32,704 nt of DNA from contig CAZDWF010000028.1 of the NCBI GenBank assembly GCA_964508895.1, positions 1 through 32,704 of the forward strand. Reading direction: 5' to 3'. Positions 24,710 to 32,704 of the stretch are shown here, piece by piece. The number at the start of each line of letters is the position of its first letter. The first letter of the stretch is position 1. Position numbers and translations under genes: made by a program. The notes under the pieces are model-generated. The model worked only from the letters and a program-made list of their open reading frames with translations, was not told the DNA's origin and made no database searches. Source of the stretch: M55B132 sp964508895. GTDB lineage: Bacteria; Bacteroidota; Bacteroidia; Bacteroidales; B18-G4.

Positions 24710-25582
24710 ATGTCCATAGTTTACACACTTGGTGAATCATTGATAGACATTATTTTCGAGAATGATGAACCTCATACTGCAAAGGCTGGAGGTTCTATGC
24801 TAAATACAGCTGTTTCACTTGGCCGATCAGGAATTGCTGTTAGCCATATCAGTGAATATTCAGATGATATTGCAGGAAACCTTATTCATGATTTCCTGAT
24901 ACAGAATAATGTAGATGTGAAATATATTAGCAGATACTCTGATGGTAAAACAGCTCTTGCTCTCGCATTTCTGAATAAAAATAGAGATGCTTCTTATTCA
25001 TTTTATAAGCAATACCCTCATCATCGCCTCCGGATTTCCTTGCCTGTTTTTCAACCCGACGATATTCTCTTGTTTGGCTCATTTTATTCTTTGCAGGATG
25101 AGGTCAGTGAAAGAATACTTCAAATAGTTCTTACAGCGGGTAAAAATCAATGCACTGTTATTTACGATCCAAATATCAGAAATCCTCATAAAAAGGATAT
25201 TCCCGGATTGAAAAAAAGGGCTGTAGAAAATTTACTGAATTCAAATATTGTAAGGGCATCAGATCAGGATTTTATAAATATTTTCGGGATAGAGAATGCT
25301 GATCAGGCCTGGGAAATATGTGCGGAAAATGATGTGCAGCATCTTATTTATACGATGAATAAAAATGGTGTATATCATTATTCCAACAAAGGTTGTAAGT
25401 ATTATAAAGCAAAACAAATTAACCCCTTAAGTACTATAGGGGCAGGGGATAGTTTTAATGCAGGATTAATAAAATGTATTATTGAATCAGAGAATAAAAT
25501 TGACTGGGATGATGCTATAAATCTTGGAATTGAATTTGCCACAGAAGTATGTTTGTCGATGGATAACTATATTGCCCCTTGA
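24710..25582 (+). CDS. PfkB-family carbohydrate kinase
   Basis: The 290-residue protein is a ribokinase-fold sugar kinase. It has the substrate-side motif AGGSMLNTAVSLGRSG near residue 28, a lid strand, DPNIRNPHKKD near residue 160, and the ATP/anion-hole signature TIGAGDSFNAGLIK near 243, with the catalytic Asp. The family phosphorylates fructose, ribose, 2-keto-3-deoxygluconate, adenosine and others; closest by general appearance is the fructokinase group, but this is not certain. It is placed after a terminator and convergent with the DUF5916 gene, with 6 bp between stop codons. Confidence 0.9.
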   Translation: MSIVYTLGESLIDIIFENDEPHTAKAGGSMLNTAVSLGRSGIAVSHISEYSDDIAGNLIHDFLIQNNVDVKYISRYSDGKTALALAFLNKNRDASYSFYKQYPHHRLRISLPVFQPDDILLFGSFYSLQDEVSERILQIVLTAGKNQCTVIYDPNIRNPHKKDIPGLKKRAVENLLNSNIVRASDQDFINIFGIENADQAWEICAENDVQHLIYTMNKNGVYHYSNKGCKYYKAKQINPLSTIGAGDSFNAGLIKCIIESENKIDWDDAINLGIEFATEVCLSMDNYIAP

Positions 25583-25588
25583 GTATAA

Positions 25589-28054
25589 TTAATTCCGCTT
25601 CCTGCTTTTCTTCTTCAAATAATGATAATCAAGATAGTATAACAGCTTAATTGAAAAGGAGTTTGTCATTGGCGAGCTAAAAGTATGTTCAAGGTCTCTG
25701 AAAAAATCATCCGGTATATCAGAGGAAGACTGATCGATATTGTTTTTATAAATAATCAGGAATTCACTGCCCGGTGCAAATTCCCATGTAAATACCATGT
25801 CGATATTGAAGGCATTGAATGAGAAGTCATGATCATCCTGATAATTATTCTGTTGTATATATCCATCCTCCCCTAAATCATAGAATTGGTTATACTCCAG
25901 TGTTACCCAGTAATGACGTAATCTGAAGGTCAGACTAGCCTTCGGTGAGAATATATAACTGGCATCCAGAGTGTTGGTAATTCTTTTAATATTTCTGGTG
26001 CCCATTATAATCACATCTTTGTTACTTATGGTGTCAAAAATATTATCAACAAATCCAATATCATTTTGCTGGATGAGATAATTCATCCTATACTTAAAGA
26101 ACAACCTGTCATTTACCCTTAATCTTGGTCCAATAGTAAATGTATAATTAATCTGGTCATATCTGCTGGATTTCCAGAATCCTCCTTTAATGTCAACAAC
26201 AAAGCTTTTTCTGTAATCGGGAGAGAAGAATCCATGCATTTCGTAATTTGATGGAAGTATCAGAACTCTTCCAGGATTACGGGATTCAAAATGATCGTGT
26301 GATTCAATGGGTTGGTATTCAATATTTAGTCCCATTGTAAGAAATTTTTTGCTCGTAATTCTGGAATCAAATTCTAATTCAAATGAACTAAAAAGCCTTG
26401 GAGCATAAAGATATTCGAGGTGTGCACTGAGTTCATTTTCCCAGTTCATAAGCTTCCAGAATGGATCATATATATTATATTCCAGGTTAAATCCATTGCC
26501 AAAATGATTATTCCTGCTATTAAACCCCATGTCATTTATGTCATATTTATCACTTTCAACATTTTCATAAATTTCAAATCGGAAGTTTCCACTTATTTTT
26601 GCGAATTCAACAAAGTATTTATGTCCTATTTTGGGAGCATAATCTGTATATCCTTTCTGGCTGATGTTAATCCTGGCAAATGTTGCATACATATCCTTTT
26701 TGTCTGCCAACCTTACTTCCGTTCCAAAAACATTTGCAGAGGAATCGTTTCTTCCACGATAAACATTGGTATTGTAAAAGCTTACATAAGAGTTATTCTT
26801 TAAAGATTGATCTATAACAAGCATATTGTAATTTGTGCTTTGGCCTGATTTGATTTTATGTTCGTTGCCAAGTGTATCACGGACTGTTGCAAATGTGTTG
26901 GAGGTAATCGCGTTAAATACTCCAATACCTAAGCCATCTCTGGTCCTTCCTGATATTTTTGTGGCATTGATCAATTGAATCTCTTTGGGATTTTCAACAA
27001 TTTCATCAATATAATTTGTGGTATCCTCTACAATATCAATGATATCTTCATAAGCTTCGGGTTCACCGCCAATTCTTCTGGTGTAAAAAATATGTCCCTT
27101 CTCAAATAATTCAGTTCCCTCAGTGAAAAATGGCCTTTTCTCCTTGTAATAAGTTTCAAAAGGAGTGAGATTAATAATTTTGTCATCGGATTGAACCTGT
27201 CCGAAATCAGGTATCAAAGTGGCATCCAGGGTAAAGCTTTCACTTAACCCGATTTTAACATCCATACCGTAGTTATAAGAGTAAGACCAGCTCTTTGTAT
27301 CAGGTTTGCGTTCTGCATATCCAGCCAGGTAAGGAACAAATGATAATCTCAGTGGCGGTTTGAGATCTTTTAATCCTGTGAGTTCTCCTGATTGCAGGAG
27401 CACTGCATCCATTTTATTATCAACATAATTCCATGTTGTCCATTCCCTGTATCTTCTAATACCACGCCAGAAATTCAGTCCCCAGGTTTGAACTTCTTCT
27501 TTCGGGAATCTAAGTGCAGAATATGGAATTTCAAATTCTGCAATCCAGCCGCTATCAGTTATACTAACAGCACTTTTCCAAACAGCATCCCAGTTATGGT
27601 CGTGAAAGCCGGATGAATATTTCGTGTCGGACTGAACACCGGAGGCAGATAATTTAAATTCAAATGCATTTTGTCCGTCATTATATGGTATAAGGTCAAC
27701 AGAGAATTCATCAGCATTAAGATGTCGAGAATCTCTTAACCCAAGTTCCGTTAGAATACTGTCAGGGGCAGTGTCGTATAACATTGCTCCAATATAAATT
27801 CCTCTGTTGTCATAAAGGACTTTTATCTTTGATCTCTGACTGGCTTTTCTTCCGTTATACGGTTCGTATTGAGTAAAACCCGTGGCTATATCAGCGTTTT
27901 TCCATGCATCTTCATCAAGTTCTCCATCAACCTTGATATTGGATTCAATTCTTTTGGCATCAAGGATCTTTTTGGTGGATTGTCCAGATACAGTAAAACT
28001 GATACTTGTTAACAGTAAAATTATTAAACATAATAATCCAGGGCTCTTTAACAT
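25589..28054 (-). CDS. DUF5916 outer-membrane protein with CBM9-like N-domain
   Basis: The 821-residue product starts with a signal peptide (LLCLIILLLTSISFTVSGQ). Residues about 35-230 form a carbohydrate-binding family-9-like beta sandwich: IKVDGELDEDAWKNADIA, IKVLYDNRGIYIGAMLYD, and WIAEFEIPYSALRFP with WGLNFWRGIRRYREW. The remaining 580 residues contain many amphipathic strands (YSYNYGMDVKIGL, FTLDATLIPDFGQVQSD, TFRLRHYWVTLEYNQF, and a long EFAPGSEFLIIYKNNID) and the DUF5916 signature TPFETYYKEKRPFFTEG. It is probably an outer-membrane barrel with a surface or periplasmic glycan-binding domain. No enzymatic residues can be recognised. It lies downstream of the macro-domain gene on the same strand. 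Confidence 0.85.
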   Translation of the reverse strand: MLKSPGLLCLIILLLTSISFTVSGQSTKKILDAKRIESNIKVDGELDEDAWKNADIATGFTQYEPYNGRKASQRSKIKVLYDNRGIYIGAMLYDTAPDSILTELGLRDSRHLNADEFSVDLIPYNDGQNAFEFKLSASGVQSDTKYSSGFHDHNWDAVWKSAVSITDSGWIAEFEIPYSALRFPKEEVQTWGLNFWRGIRRYREWTTWNYVDNKMDAVLLQSGELTGLKDLKPPLRLSFVPYLAGYAERKPDTKSWSYSYNYGMDVKIGLSESFTLDATLIPDFGQVQSDDKIINLTPFETYYKEKRPFFTEGTELFEKGHIFYTRRIGGEPEAYEDIIDIVEDTTNYIDEIVENPKEIQLINATKISGRTRDGLGIGVFNAITSNTFATVRDTLGNEHKIKSGQSTNYNMLVIDQSLKNNSYVSFYNTNVYRGRNDSSANVFGTEVRLADKKDMYATFARINISQKGYTDYAPKIGHKYFVEFAKISGNFRFEIYENVESDKYDINDMGFNSRNNHFGNGFNLEYNIYDPFWKLMNWENELSAHLEYLYAPRLFSSFELEFDSRITSKKFLTMGLNIEYQPIESHDHFESRNPGRVLILPSNYEMHGFFSPDYRKSFVVDIKGGFWKSSRYDQINYTFTIGPRLRVNDRLFFKYRMNYLIQQNDIGFVDNIFDTISNKDVIIMGTRNIKRITNTLDASYIFSPKASLTFRLRHYWVTLEYNQFYDLGEDGYIQQNNYQDDHDFSFNAFNIDMVFTWEFAPGSEFLIIYKNNIDQSSSDIPDDFFRDLEHTFSSPMTNSFSIKLLYYLDYHYLKKKSRKRN

Positions 28055-28111
28055 AATGTAAAAAGGATAAGATGTAAATTTAAATATTATAGTTAAAAAG
28101 CAAACAAAATA

Positions 28112-28624
28112 TTAATCCAGTTTCATCAAATTATTATATAATTGATAATTTTCATTATCAAAGCATATAAAAAGGACTTTTTCAATACGGGTTTCGCCAG
28201 CAAGGTATTCCTGTATGGCCTTTGTTGCAATTGCTGCGGCTTTATCTTTTGGAAACCCATATATGCCAGTAGAAATATTGGGGAAAGCAATGGTTTTACA
28301 ATTGTTTTCGTCAGCAATTTTTAAACTTTCAATATAACAGTTTTGCAGCAGATGTTCTTCATTATATTTACCACCCCTCCAAACAGGGCCAACGGTATGA
28401 ATTATATATTTGGAAAGCAATTTGTATGCATTTGTGATCTTAGCCATTCCTGTATCACAACCATTGAGCTTTCTGCATTCATTCAATAGTTGTTTACCTG
28501 CTGCCCTGTGAATAGCACCATCGACACCGCCACCACCCAGGAGAGATTTATTTGCTGCGTTTACGATAGCATCCACTTTTAGTTTAGTGATATCTTCCTG
28601 TAATAATTCAATTTTCGAATACAT
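28112..28624 (-). CDS. Macro-domain ADP-ribosyl/O-acetyl-ADP-ribose hydrolase (YmdB-like)
   Basis: The 170-residue protein is a single MacroD-type domain. Diagnostic motifs are VDAIVNAANKSLLGGGG (residues about 17-33) with the Asn residues of the ADP-ribose pocket, VDGAIHRAAG, the GMAKITNAYKL segment, IHTVGPVW, and AFPNISTGIYGFP around residue 115. Enzymes with this set remove O-acetyl groups from O-acetyl-ADP-ribose and mono-ADP-ribose from proteins. The start is 10 nt after the NfeD gene, forming a likely operon with it and DUF2061. No secretion signal is present. Confidence 0.95.
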   Translation of the reverse strand: MYSKIELLQEDITKLKVDAIVNAANKSLLGGGGVDGAIHRAAGKQLLNECRKLNGCDTGMAKITNAYKLLSKYIIHTVGPVWRGGKYNEEHLLQNCYIESLKIADENNCKTIAFPNISTGIYGFPKDKAAAIATKAIQEYLAGETRIEKVLFICFDNENYQLYNNLMKLD

Positions 28625-28634
28625 GTTATTGATG

Positions 28635-29993
28635 TTATGAGTCGGATTTCCTTACTATAAGTTGTCCTGTTTGATAGTTTACCACTTCAATTTTATCATC
28701 TTTATCAATAAATCCTGATATAGCTGTTGCATCATAGATATCTTTGCCGATCTTTACTTTTCCAGCAGGTCTCAGCACTGTAAAAGCAACACCGGTAGTT
28801 CCCGGCATTTTGGCATATTCTTCATCCGCAGAAGTATATCCATCATCTTTATCCTGTACTGTGTCAAGGGCGAGATGCCCAAAGATATTAGTTGTAAATA
28901 GTTTTTTACTTATATAAAATGAGAGTATTAAGGAGAAGAATATGGAGATTATTACTATAAAAAATGCTGTAATGATCTGGATGAAGTTAACATTGGAGAA
29001 ATCAAAACCGACATTACCTACCATACTGAGAGTGAGGCCGATTACAATTAGAACTATTCCACTCACACCGGCCACACCAAAGCCGGGAATGGCAAAGATC
29101 TCAATTGCAACAAGAGCAACTCCTGCAATAAATAAGATTATTTCCCAGTTGTTTGCAAGCCCTTCGATATACAAAGGTGCAAAGTACAGTAAAGCTGCTA
29201 TTATTGAAGCAAGCAGTGGAAATCCTACACCCGGAGATTGAAGTTCAAAATAGATACCTCCGATAATTATCATTATAAGAATACCACTAATAAAGGGGTT
29301 AATAAGAAAACCTATAATTCTATCAGTAGCAGTTAGTTCTTGCTTGATGATTTGATAATCTTCAATACCGGCTTGTTGGAATATTTCTTTAATATTTTCT
29401 GCGCGTCCATCACAAAATCCGAATTCTATGGCCTCAGATGTAGTAAGGGTGAGAACTTTTCCGCTATCCACAACTCCCGGAATATATATATCAGGATCAA
29501 CCATTGCCTGAGCAATGTCAGGATCCCTTCCATTTGCTTCAGCTGTTGCACGCATCCATGATCTCATATATGATTGATATTTGTCAGGAACCGGCTTTCC
29601 TTCCTGATCAACCACTGTAGCAGCGCCGATACTTGCAACAGGATCCATGAAAATAGAATCACAGGCTATAGCAATCAAAGCCCCTGCAGAGGCTGCATTA
29701 TTATCTATAAAAACCCAAACAGGGATATCCGATCCGAGAATTTTGGTTCTGATGGAATCGGCTGCATCAACAAGGCCTCCGTATGTATTCATATGAACTA
29801 AAATGATATCAGCATTTTGCTCATGAGCCTCTTCAATGGCATTTTTTGTCGTTCTCCAGACCGGTGGTGCAATGTTCTCTTTTATATCAAACATGTAAAT
29901 CTTATATGATCTACCAGGAATGGTATCTGCTATAGTTGCTGAAAATCCTATAAATGCCAGTAGGAAGGTCAATAAATATGTTTTTGGTTTCAT
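28635..29993 (-). CDS. NfeD-family membrane serine protease (ClpP-class)
   Basis: The 452-residue protein has a signal anchor (residues 5-23), then a ClpP/SppA-like domain: HMNTYGGLVDAADSIRTKI, VFIDNNAASAGALIAIACD with the presumed nucleophile Ser near residue 102, and MDPVASIGAATVV. Four or five membrane helices occupy about 230-370 (FLINPFISGILIMIIIGGIY, LLASIIAALLYFAPLYI, IILFIAGVALVAIEIFAIPG, IVLIVIGLTLSM, IITAFFIVIISIFFSLILSF). The C-terminal NfeD OB-fold is GTTGVAFTVLRPAGKVKIG to GQLIVRKS. The family helps membrane protein turnover and often pairs with stomatin-like proteins; no such partner is seen here. It sits 8 nt after DUF2061 and 10 nt before the macro gene. Confidence 0.93.
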   Translation of the reverse strand: MKPKTYLLTFLLAFIGFSATIADTIPGRSYKIYMFDIKENIAPPVWRTTKNAIEEAHEQNADIILVHMNTYGGLVDAADSIRTKILGSDIPVWVFIDNNAASAGALIAIACDSIFMDPVASIGAATVVDQEGKPVPDKYQSYMRSWMRATAEANGRDPDIAQAMVDPDIYIPGVVDSGKVLTLTTSEAIEFGFCDGRAENIKEIFQQAGIEDYQIIKQELTATDRIIGFLINPFISGILIMIIIGGIYFELQSPGVGFPLLASIIAALLYFAPLYIEGLANNWEIILFIAGVALVAIEIFAIPGFGVAGVSGIVLIVIGLTLSMVGNVGFDFSNVNFIQIITAFFIVIISIFFSLILSFYISKKLFTTNIFGHLALDTVQDKDDGYTSADEEYAKMPGTTGVAFTVLRPAGKVKIGKDIYDATAISGFIDKDDKIEVVNYQTGQLIVRKSDS

Positions 29994-30001
29994 GTATATC
30001 C

Positions 30002-30334
30002 TTATTCGTTTTTATGTTTTTTTCTGTAGAGCTTTTTCCATGCACTACGTTGTATATAATTCCTTCTCCAGATCTTCCCCCAGCTAATGTTAGTCCAGAG
30101 CCTTTCATGTAAATAGTAAAACAACATTTTAGAGATCACTTCTATTATGGTTATAGAGGAAGCAGTTTGTAGTACTTCGTTAAAGCTCTGCTCTGAATAA
30201 CGGCGAAATATTACAAATACAATTAAAAATGTTGTGCCTGAAGCAATTATTCTCCAACTGATTGCTTTTACCACACTCCTAAGTGGATTCTCCTTGCTTG
30301 CAATTTTTTTTCTTGCTTTGTTATTCTTTGCCAT
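30002..30334 (-). CDS. DUF2061 small membrane protein
   Basis: The 110-residue protein, from the Met at 30334 (MAKNNKARKKIASKENP), has a basic N-terminus, then AISWRIIASGTTFLIVFVIF as the first membrane helix, a second helix IEVISKMLFYYLHERLW with the DUF2061 signature, and a basic tail RSAWKKLYRKKHKNE. The family is common next to sulfate assimilation genes in other bacteria but is unassigned; none is present here. A 16-residue upstream extension is open (to 30382) but contains only a weak start and is not preferred. It is the first gene of the NfeD/macro operon. Confidence 0.9.
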   Translation of the reverse strand: MAKNNKARKKIASKENPLRSVVKAISWRIIASGTTFLIVFVIFRRYSEQSFNEVLQTASSITIIEVISKMLFYYLHERLWTNISWGKIWRRNYIQRSAWKKLYRKKHKNE

Positions 30335-30369
30335 ACTAGTAATTCCTTTAACAATAATAGTGAATTTTG

Positions 30370-30403
30370 TTTGCTTAAGCAAAGTGTTCGTTTATCAAAG
30401 ATA
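30370..30403 (-). promoter_or_regulatory. Promoter element and palindrome before DUF2061
   Basis: CAAAGATA at 30396-30403 reads TATCTTTG on -, matching TAnnTTTG, about 65 nt from the ATG at 30334. Just downstream is the perfect 14-bp palindrome TTTGCTTAAGCAAA (30370-30383), a possible operator or leader hairpin. Confidence 0.45.
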
Positions 30404-30452
30404 TGAACACATTATTAATGAAGTTATAAGTTGTTGAATCCAAAGACATAAA

Positions 30453-31742
30453 TTAATCTGTTTTGTAAATCCCGTCTTTATCTGTTTCTGTTAATTTTAC
30501 TGTTATAATCTTGTTGACAAGAGAGTTTCTAAATATTTTTCTCACCCTGATGTAATTATCGGAAAAGCCCTGTATATATCCAGAATGATTACTTGATTCA
30601 AATAACACATCAACGGATCTTCCTGAATTCATGTTATAAAACTCGTGTTTTTTTTCATCAGATAATCTATGAAGTATTTTGCTTCTTTCTTTTTTTATAC
30701 CAGGATCAATATTCCCAGGAATCTTTGAAGCCTTTGTTCCCTGTCGCTCTGAATATGAAAATACATGCAGATATGAAAGCTGTAATGAATTTATAAATGA
30801 ATAAGTATCGTAAAAGTCCTCTTCTGTTTCTCCGGGAAAACCAATAATTACATCTGCGGCGATACATGCATATGGCATTTGCATTTTTATCAACTGCACC
30901 TTTTTAGCAAATAATTCCCTTTTATATTTCCTGTTCATCAGCTTTAATATGCTGTCTGAACCTGCTTGCAGAGGAATATGAAAGTGAGGCATTAATTTCT
31001 TTGATTCCGAAACTAAGCTTATAATGTCTTCATTTAACAGATCAGGTTCAATTGATGATATTCTTATTCTTTCAATTCCCTCAAGCTTGATCAATTTATT
31101 AAGCAGCTTGTAAAGATTTTCTTCATTGGGCTTGCCAAAATCTCCAATATTCACTCCTGTAAGAATAATTTCCTTAATACCTGAATCTGAAATTTCTCTC
31201 GCTGATATCAGTATATCATCGATTTTTAAGCTTCTGCTTCTTCCTCTTGCGTAAGGTATAGTGCAATAAGAGCAATAATAATCACATCCATCCTGAATTT
31301 TAAGAAAGGATCTTGTTCTGTCGCCCGATGAATAAGCCGGCAAACAAATATATGATCGTTGAATATTACTTACTTCTGAAAGCTTAGAATCTTTGGGTCC
31401 TTTATCATTAAGGTAGTCGAAAAGCAAATGTTTTTCATTATTCCCCAGGATGATATCTGCCTCATTTATTAACTTGATCTCTTCTTCCTTGAGTTGGGAG
31501 TAACAACCAATAACAGCTACTTTTCCTTCCGGATTTCTCTTCTTTGCCTGGCGAATAGCTGCTCTGCATTTGCTTTCAGCCTGTGCTGTTACTGCGCAGG
31601 TATGAATAACGTAGATGTCAGCTTCTTCTTTGTGACCAACAGTTTCATAGCCTTCTTCCCTGTATTGTCTGGCTAATGTTGAAGATTCCGCAAAGTTAAG
31701 CTTGCAACCTAAAGTATGAAATGCGATCCTTTGCTTTTTCAT
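30453..31742 (-). CDS. mtaB: tRNA t6A37 methylthiotransferase MtaB
   Basis: The 429-residue protein is a radical-SAM methylthiotransferase that converts t6A37 to ms2t6A37. The N-terminal MTTase domain has HTLGCKLNFAE, HTCAVTAQAESKCRAA and VIGCYSQ, giving the three cysteines of the auxiliary cluster. The radical-SAM cluster is CDYYCSYC near residue 154, then PYARGRSRS. Further on come ISSIEPDLL, MPHFHIPLQAGSDSILK, CIAADVIIGFPGETEEDF and HVFSYSERQGTKAS. The C-terminus is a TRAM-like end. The TALGCK-like start and KxN motif separate it from MiaB and RimO. Its promoter lies so close to the ATG that the transcript may be leaderless. Confidence 0.92.
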   Translation of the reverse strand: MKKQRIAFHTLGCKLNFAESSTLARQYREEGYETVGHKEEADIYVIHTCAVTAQAESKCRAAIRQAKKRNPEGKVAVIGCYSQLKEEEIKLINEADIILGNNEKHLLFDYLNDKGPKDSKLSEVSNIQRSYICLPAYSSGDRTRSFLKIQDGCDYYCSYCTIPYARGRSRSLKIDDILISAREISDSGIKEIILTGVNIGDFGKPNEENLYKLLNKLIKLEGIERIRISSIEPDLLNEDIISLVSESKKLMPHFHIPLQAGSDSILKLMNRKYKRELFAKKVQLIKMQMPYACIAADVIIGFPGETEEDFYDTYSFINSLQLSYLHVFSYSERQGTKASKIPGNIDPGIKKERSKILHRLSDEKKHEFYNMNSGRSVDVLFESSNHSGYIQGFSDNYIRVRKIFRNSLVNKIITVKLTETDKDGIYKTD

Positions 31743-31746
31743 ACTG

Positions 31747-31754
31747 CAAAGATA
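31747..31754 (-). promoter_or_regulatory. -7 element of mtaB, leaderless type
   Basis: CAAAGATA on + reads TATCTTTG on -, a TAnnTTTG match ending only 5 nt before the mtaB ATG at 31742, so transcription would begin at or next to the A of the start codon. Confidence 0.5.
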
Positions 31755-31785
31755 TAAAATACCCCTAGCTCGTGTATCATAAATT

Positions 31786-32628
31786 TTAGGCTTTCTTCTT
31801 GCTTAAGAATTGCTGCAAAAGAATTCCTGAAACAATAAAAACTAATCCAATCCAACTGGCAGTGTTAATTTTCTCACCTACGGCAATTGCAACGAAAATC
31901 AACGACAGGAATGGAGAGATATAGATTAGATTGCTGACTCTGGCAGTTGTTGAGGATAGCTTAAGGGCTTTTAACCATATAGCAAAGGTTAAACCTAATT
32001 CAAAGAAGCCAATGAAAGTGACTCCCAAATAACCTTCTGTTGGAAGTATTCTCAAGGATCCTGTAATTATTGCTACAATTAGAGTGTAAATAAATCCAAA
32101 GAAAAAATTAAGAATGAGTTTTGGGATCTCGTCTCTTTTGTCTTTTAGGTTTAATAACCAGAATGAAGCCCAGATTACAGAGCTGAAAAGTGCAAGACTT
32201 ACCCCAAGTGCATTGTTAAACTTCAGCTCACTTGCATCTCCTCCAGAGACAATAACCAGGATCCCAAAGAAACTTATAAATAAAGCTATTATGCTTTTAT
32301 ATTTGATCTTTTGCTTTAACACAGGGATGGATAATAAGACGAGAGCTATAGGCCATGTGTAGTTCAGAGCAACTGCTTCCTGTGCAAGCAATAGATCATA
32401 TGCCTTGATAAGGACCATATAATAGAGGAAGGGATTTAAAAATCCGTATACTGCTGATTTGATTACATCCTTTGCACTGGTCATAAACAGAAGGTTTATC
32501 TTTTTCTGAATTATAAGATTTACCAGGAGTATAAGGCATGCAATGAAAGAGGCATAAAGAAGTATCTCAATAAAAGTTATATATCGCAGAGTAATTTTAA
32601 ATGCTGAGCCAATTGTTGACCAGAACAA
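31786..32628 (-). CDS. EamA/DMT-family transporter, start codon probably damaged
   Basis: From TTG 32628 the protein has 280 residues with about ten hydrophobic helices in two EamA repeats (ILLYASFIACLILLVNLII, SIIALFISFFGILVIVSGG, SVIWASFWLLNL, ILNFFFGFIYTLIVAIITGS, and SWIGLVFIVSGILLQQFL), the shape of a drug/metabolite exporter of the inner membrane. The same frame continues upstream for 14 codons (KTQTKAYLLSLIAV) to AAA at 32668-32670, which looks like a normal EamA N-terminus, but the preceding triplet is TAG where ATG is expected: the minus strand reads ATAGAAAAC instead of ATGAAAAC. A one-base insertion, real or artefactual, would explain this. The substrate is unknown. Confidence 0.85.
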   Translation of the reverse strand: MFWSTIGSAFKITLRYITFIEILLYASFIACLILLVNLIIQKKINLLFMTSAKDVIKSAVYGFLNPFLYYMVLIKAYDLLLAQEAVALNYTWPIALVLLSIPVLKQKIKYKSIIALFISFFGILVIVSGGDASELKFNNALGVSLALFSSVIWASFWLLNLKDKRDEIPKLILNFFFGFIYTLIVAIITGSLRILPTEGYLGVTFIGFFELGLTFAIWLKALKLSSTTARVSNLIYISPFLSLIFVAIAVGEKINTASWIGLVFIVSGILLQQFLSKKKA

Positions 32629-32704
32629 TACAGCTATTAGTGATAAAAGGTATGCTTTTGTTTGTGTTTTCTATGTTTATTGCTCTTGTGAAGTTTTGTA
32701 TTAT

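Overview
The window is AT-rich chromosomal DNA from a member of the Bacteroidota, probably Bacteroidales-like. The evidence is TAnnTTTG-type promoter elements close to start codons, few Shine-Dalgarno sequences, typical Bacteroidota proteins (PorT-like barrel, CarboxypepD_reg-like protein, DUF5916 protein, RRM protein, macro/NfeD) and an S1 protein of the Bacteroidota type. I see no phage, insertion sequence, CRISPR, rRNA or tRNA gene. Most of it is core housekeeping sequence.

Layout. 45-3397 (+): clpB and an outer-membrane barrel protein. 3532-4623 (-): ychF. 4624-5049: a divergent region with a heptamer array, the rpsA promoter and a structured leader. 5050-8200 (+): rpsA, which carries a one-base frameshift and a long Lys/Glu extension, then ribonuclease Z. 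8279-12225 (-): lplA and a YdiJ-like FAD/Fe-S dehydrogenase. 12309-12887 (+): a LEA-type lipoprotein. 13020-16744 (-): a dehydrogenase, an HD-domain protein and a fused LeuC/LeuD-type hydro-lyase. 16890-19261 (+): the CCA-adding-enzyme family gene and miaA. 19466-22884 (-): a BadF/BcrA-type sugar kinase, an exported carboxypeptidase-regulatory-like protein and a diacylglycerol/undecaprenol kinase. 23089-25582 (+): an NTF2-like secreted protein, an RRM protein with an FKBP isomerase, and a PfkB kinase. 25589-32628 (-): a DUF5916 barrel protein, a macro-domain/NfeD/DUF2061 cluster, mtaB and an EamA transporter.

Functional themes are protein and RNA quality control (ClpB, FKBP, S1, RNase Z, YchF), tRNA maturation (RNase Z, CCA addition, MiaA, MtaB) and 2-oxoacid/hydroxyacid metabolism (hydro-lyase plus decarboxylating dehydrogenase, YdiJ-like enzyme, LplA).

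The most unusual signal is not a gene. At least eight intergenic stretches are built from 7-bp units of unrelated sequence. Several begin exactly at a stop codon, and three are arranged as inverted arms between convergent genes. Next in interest are the rpsA +1 frameshift at an A7 run and the HD protein lacking the His of its HD motif inside the hydro-lyase/dehydrogenase cluster. Two single-base anomalies (rpsA and the EamA start codon) mean assembly error must be excluded before either is read as biology.
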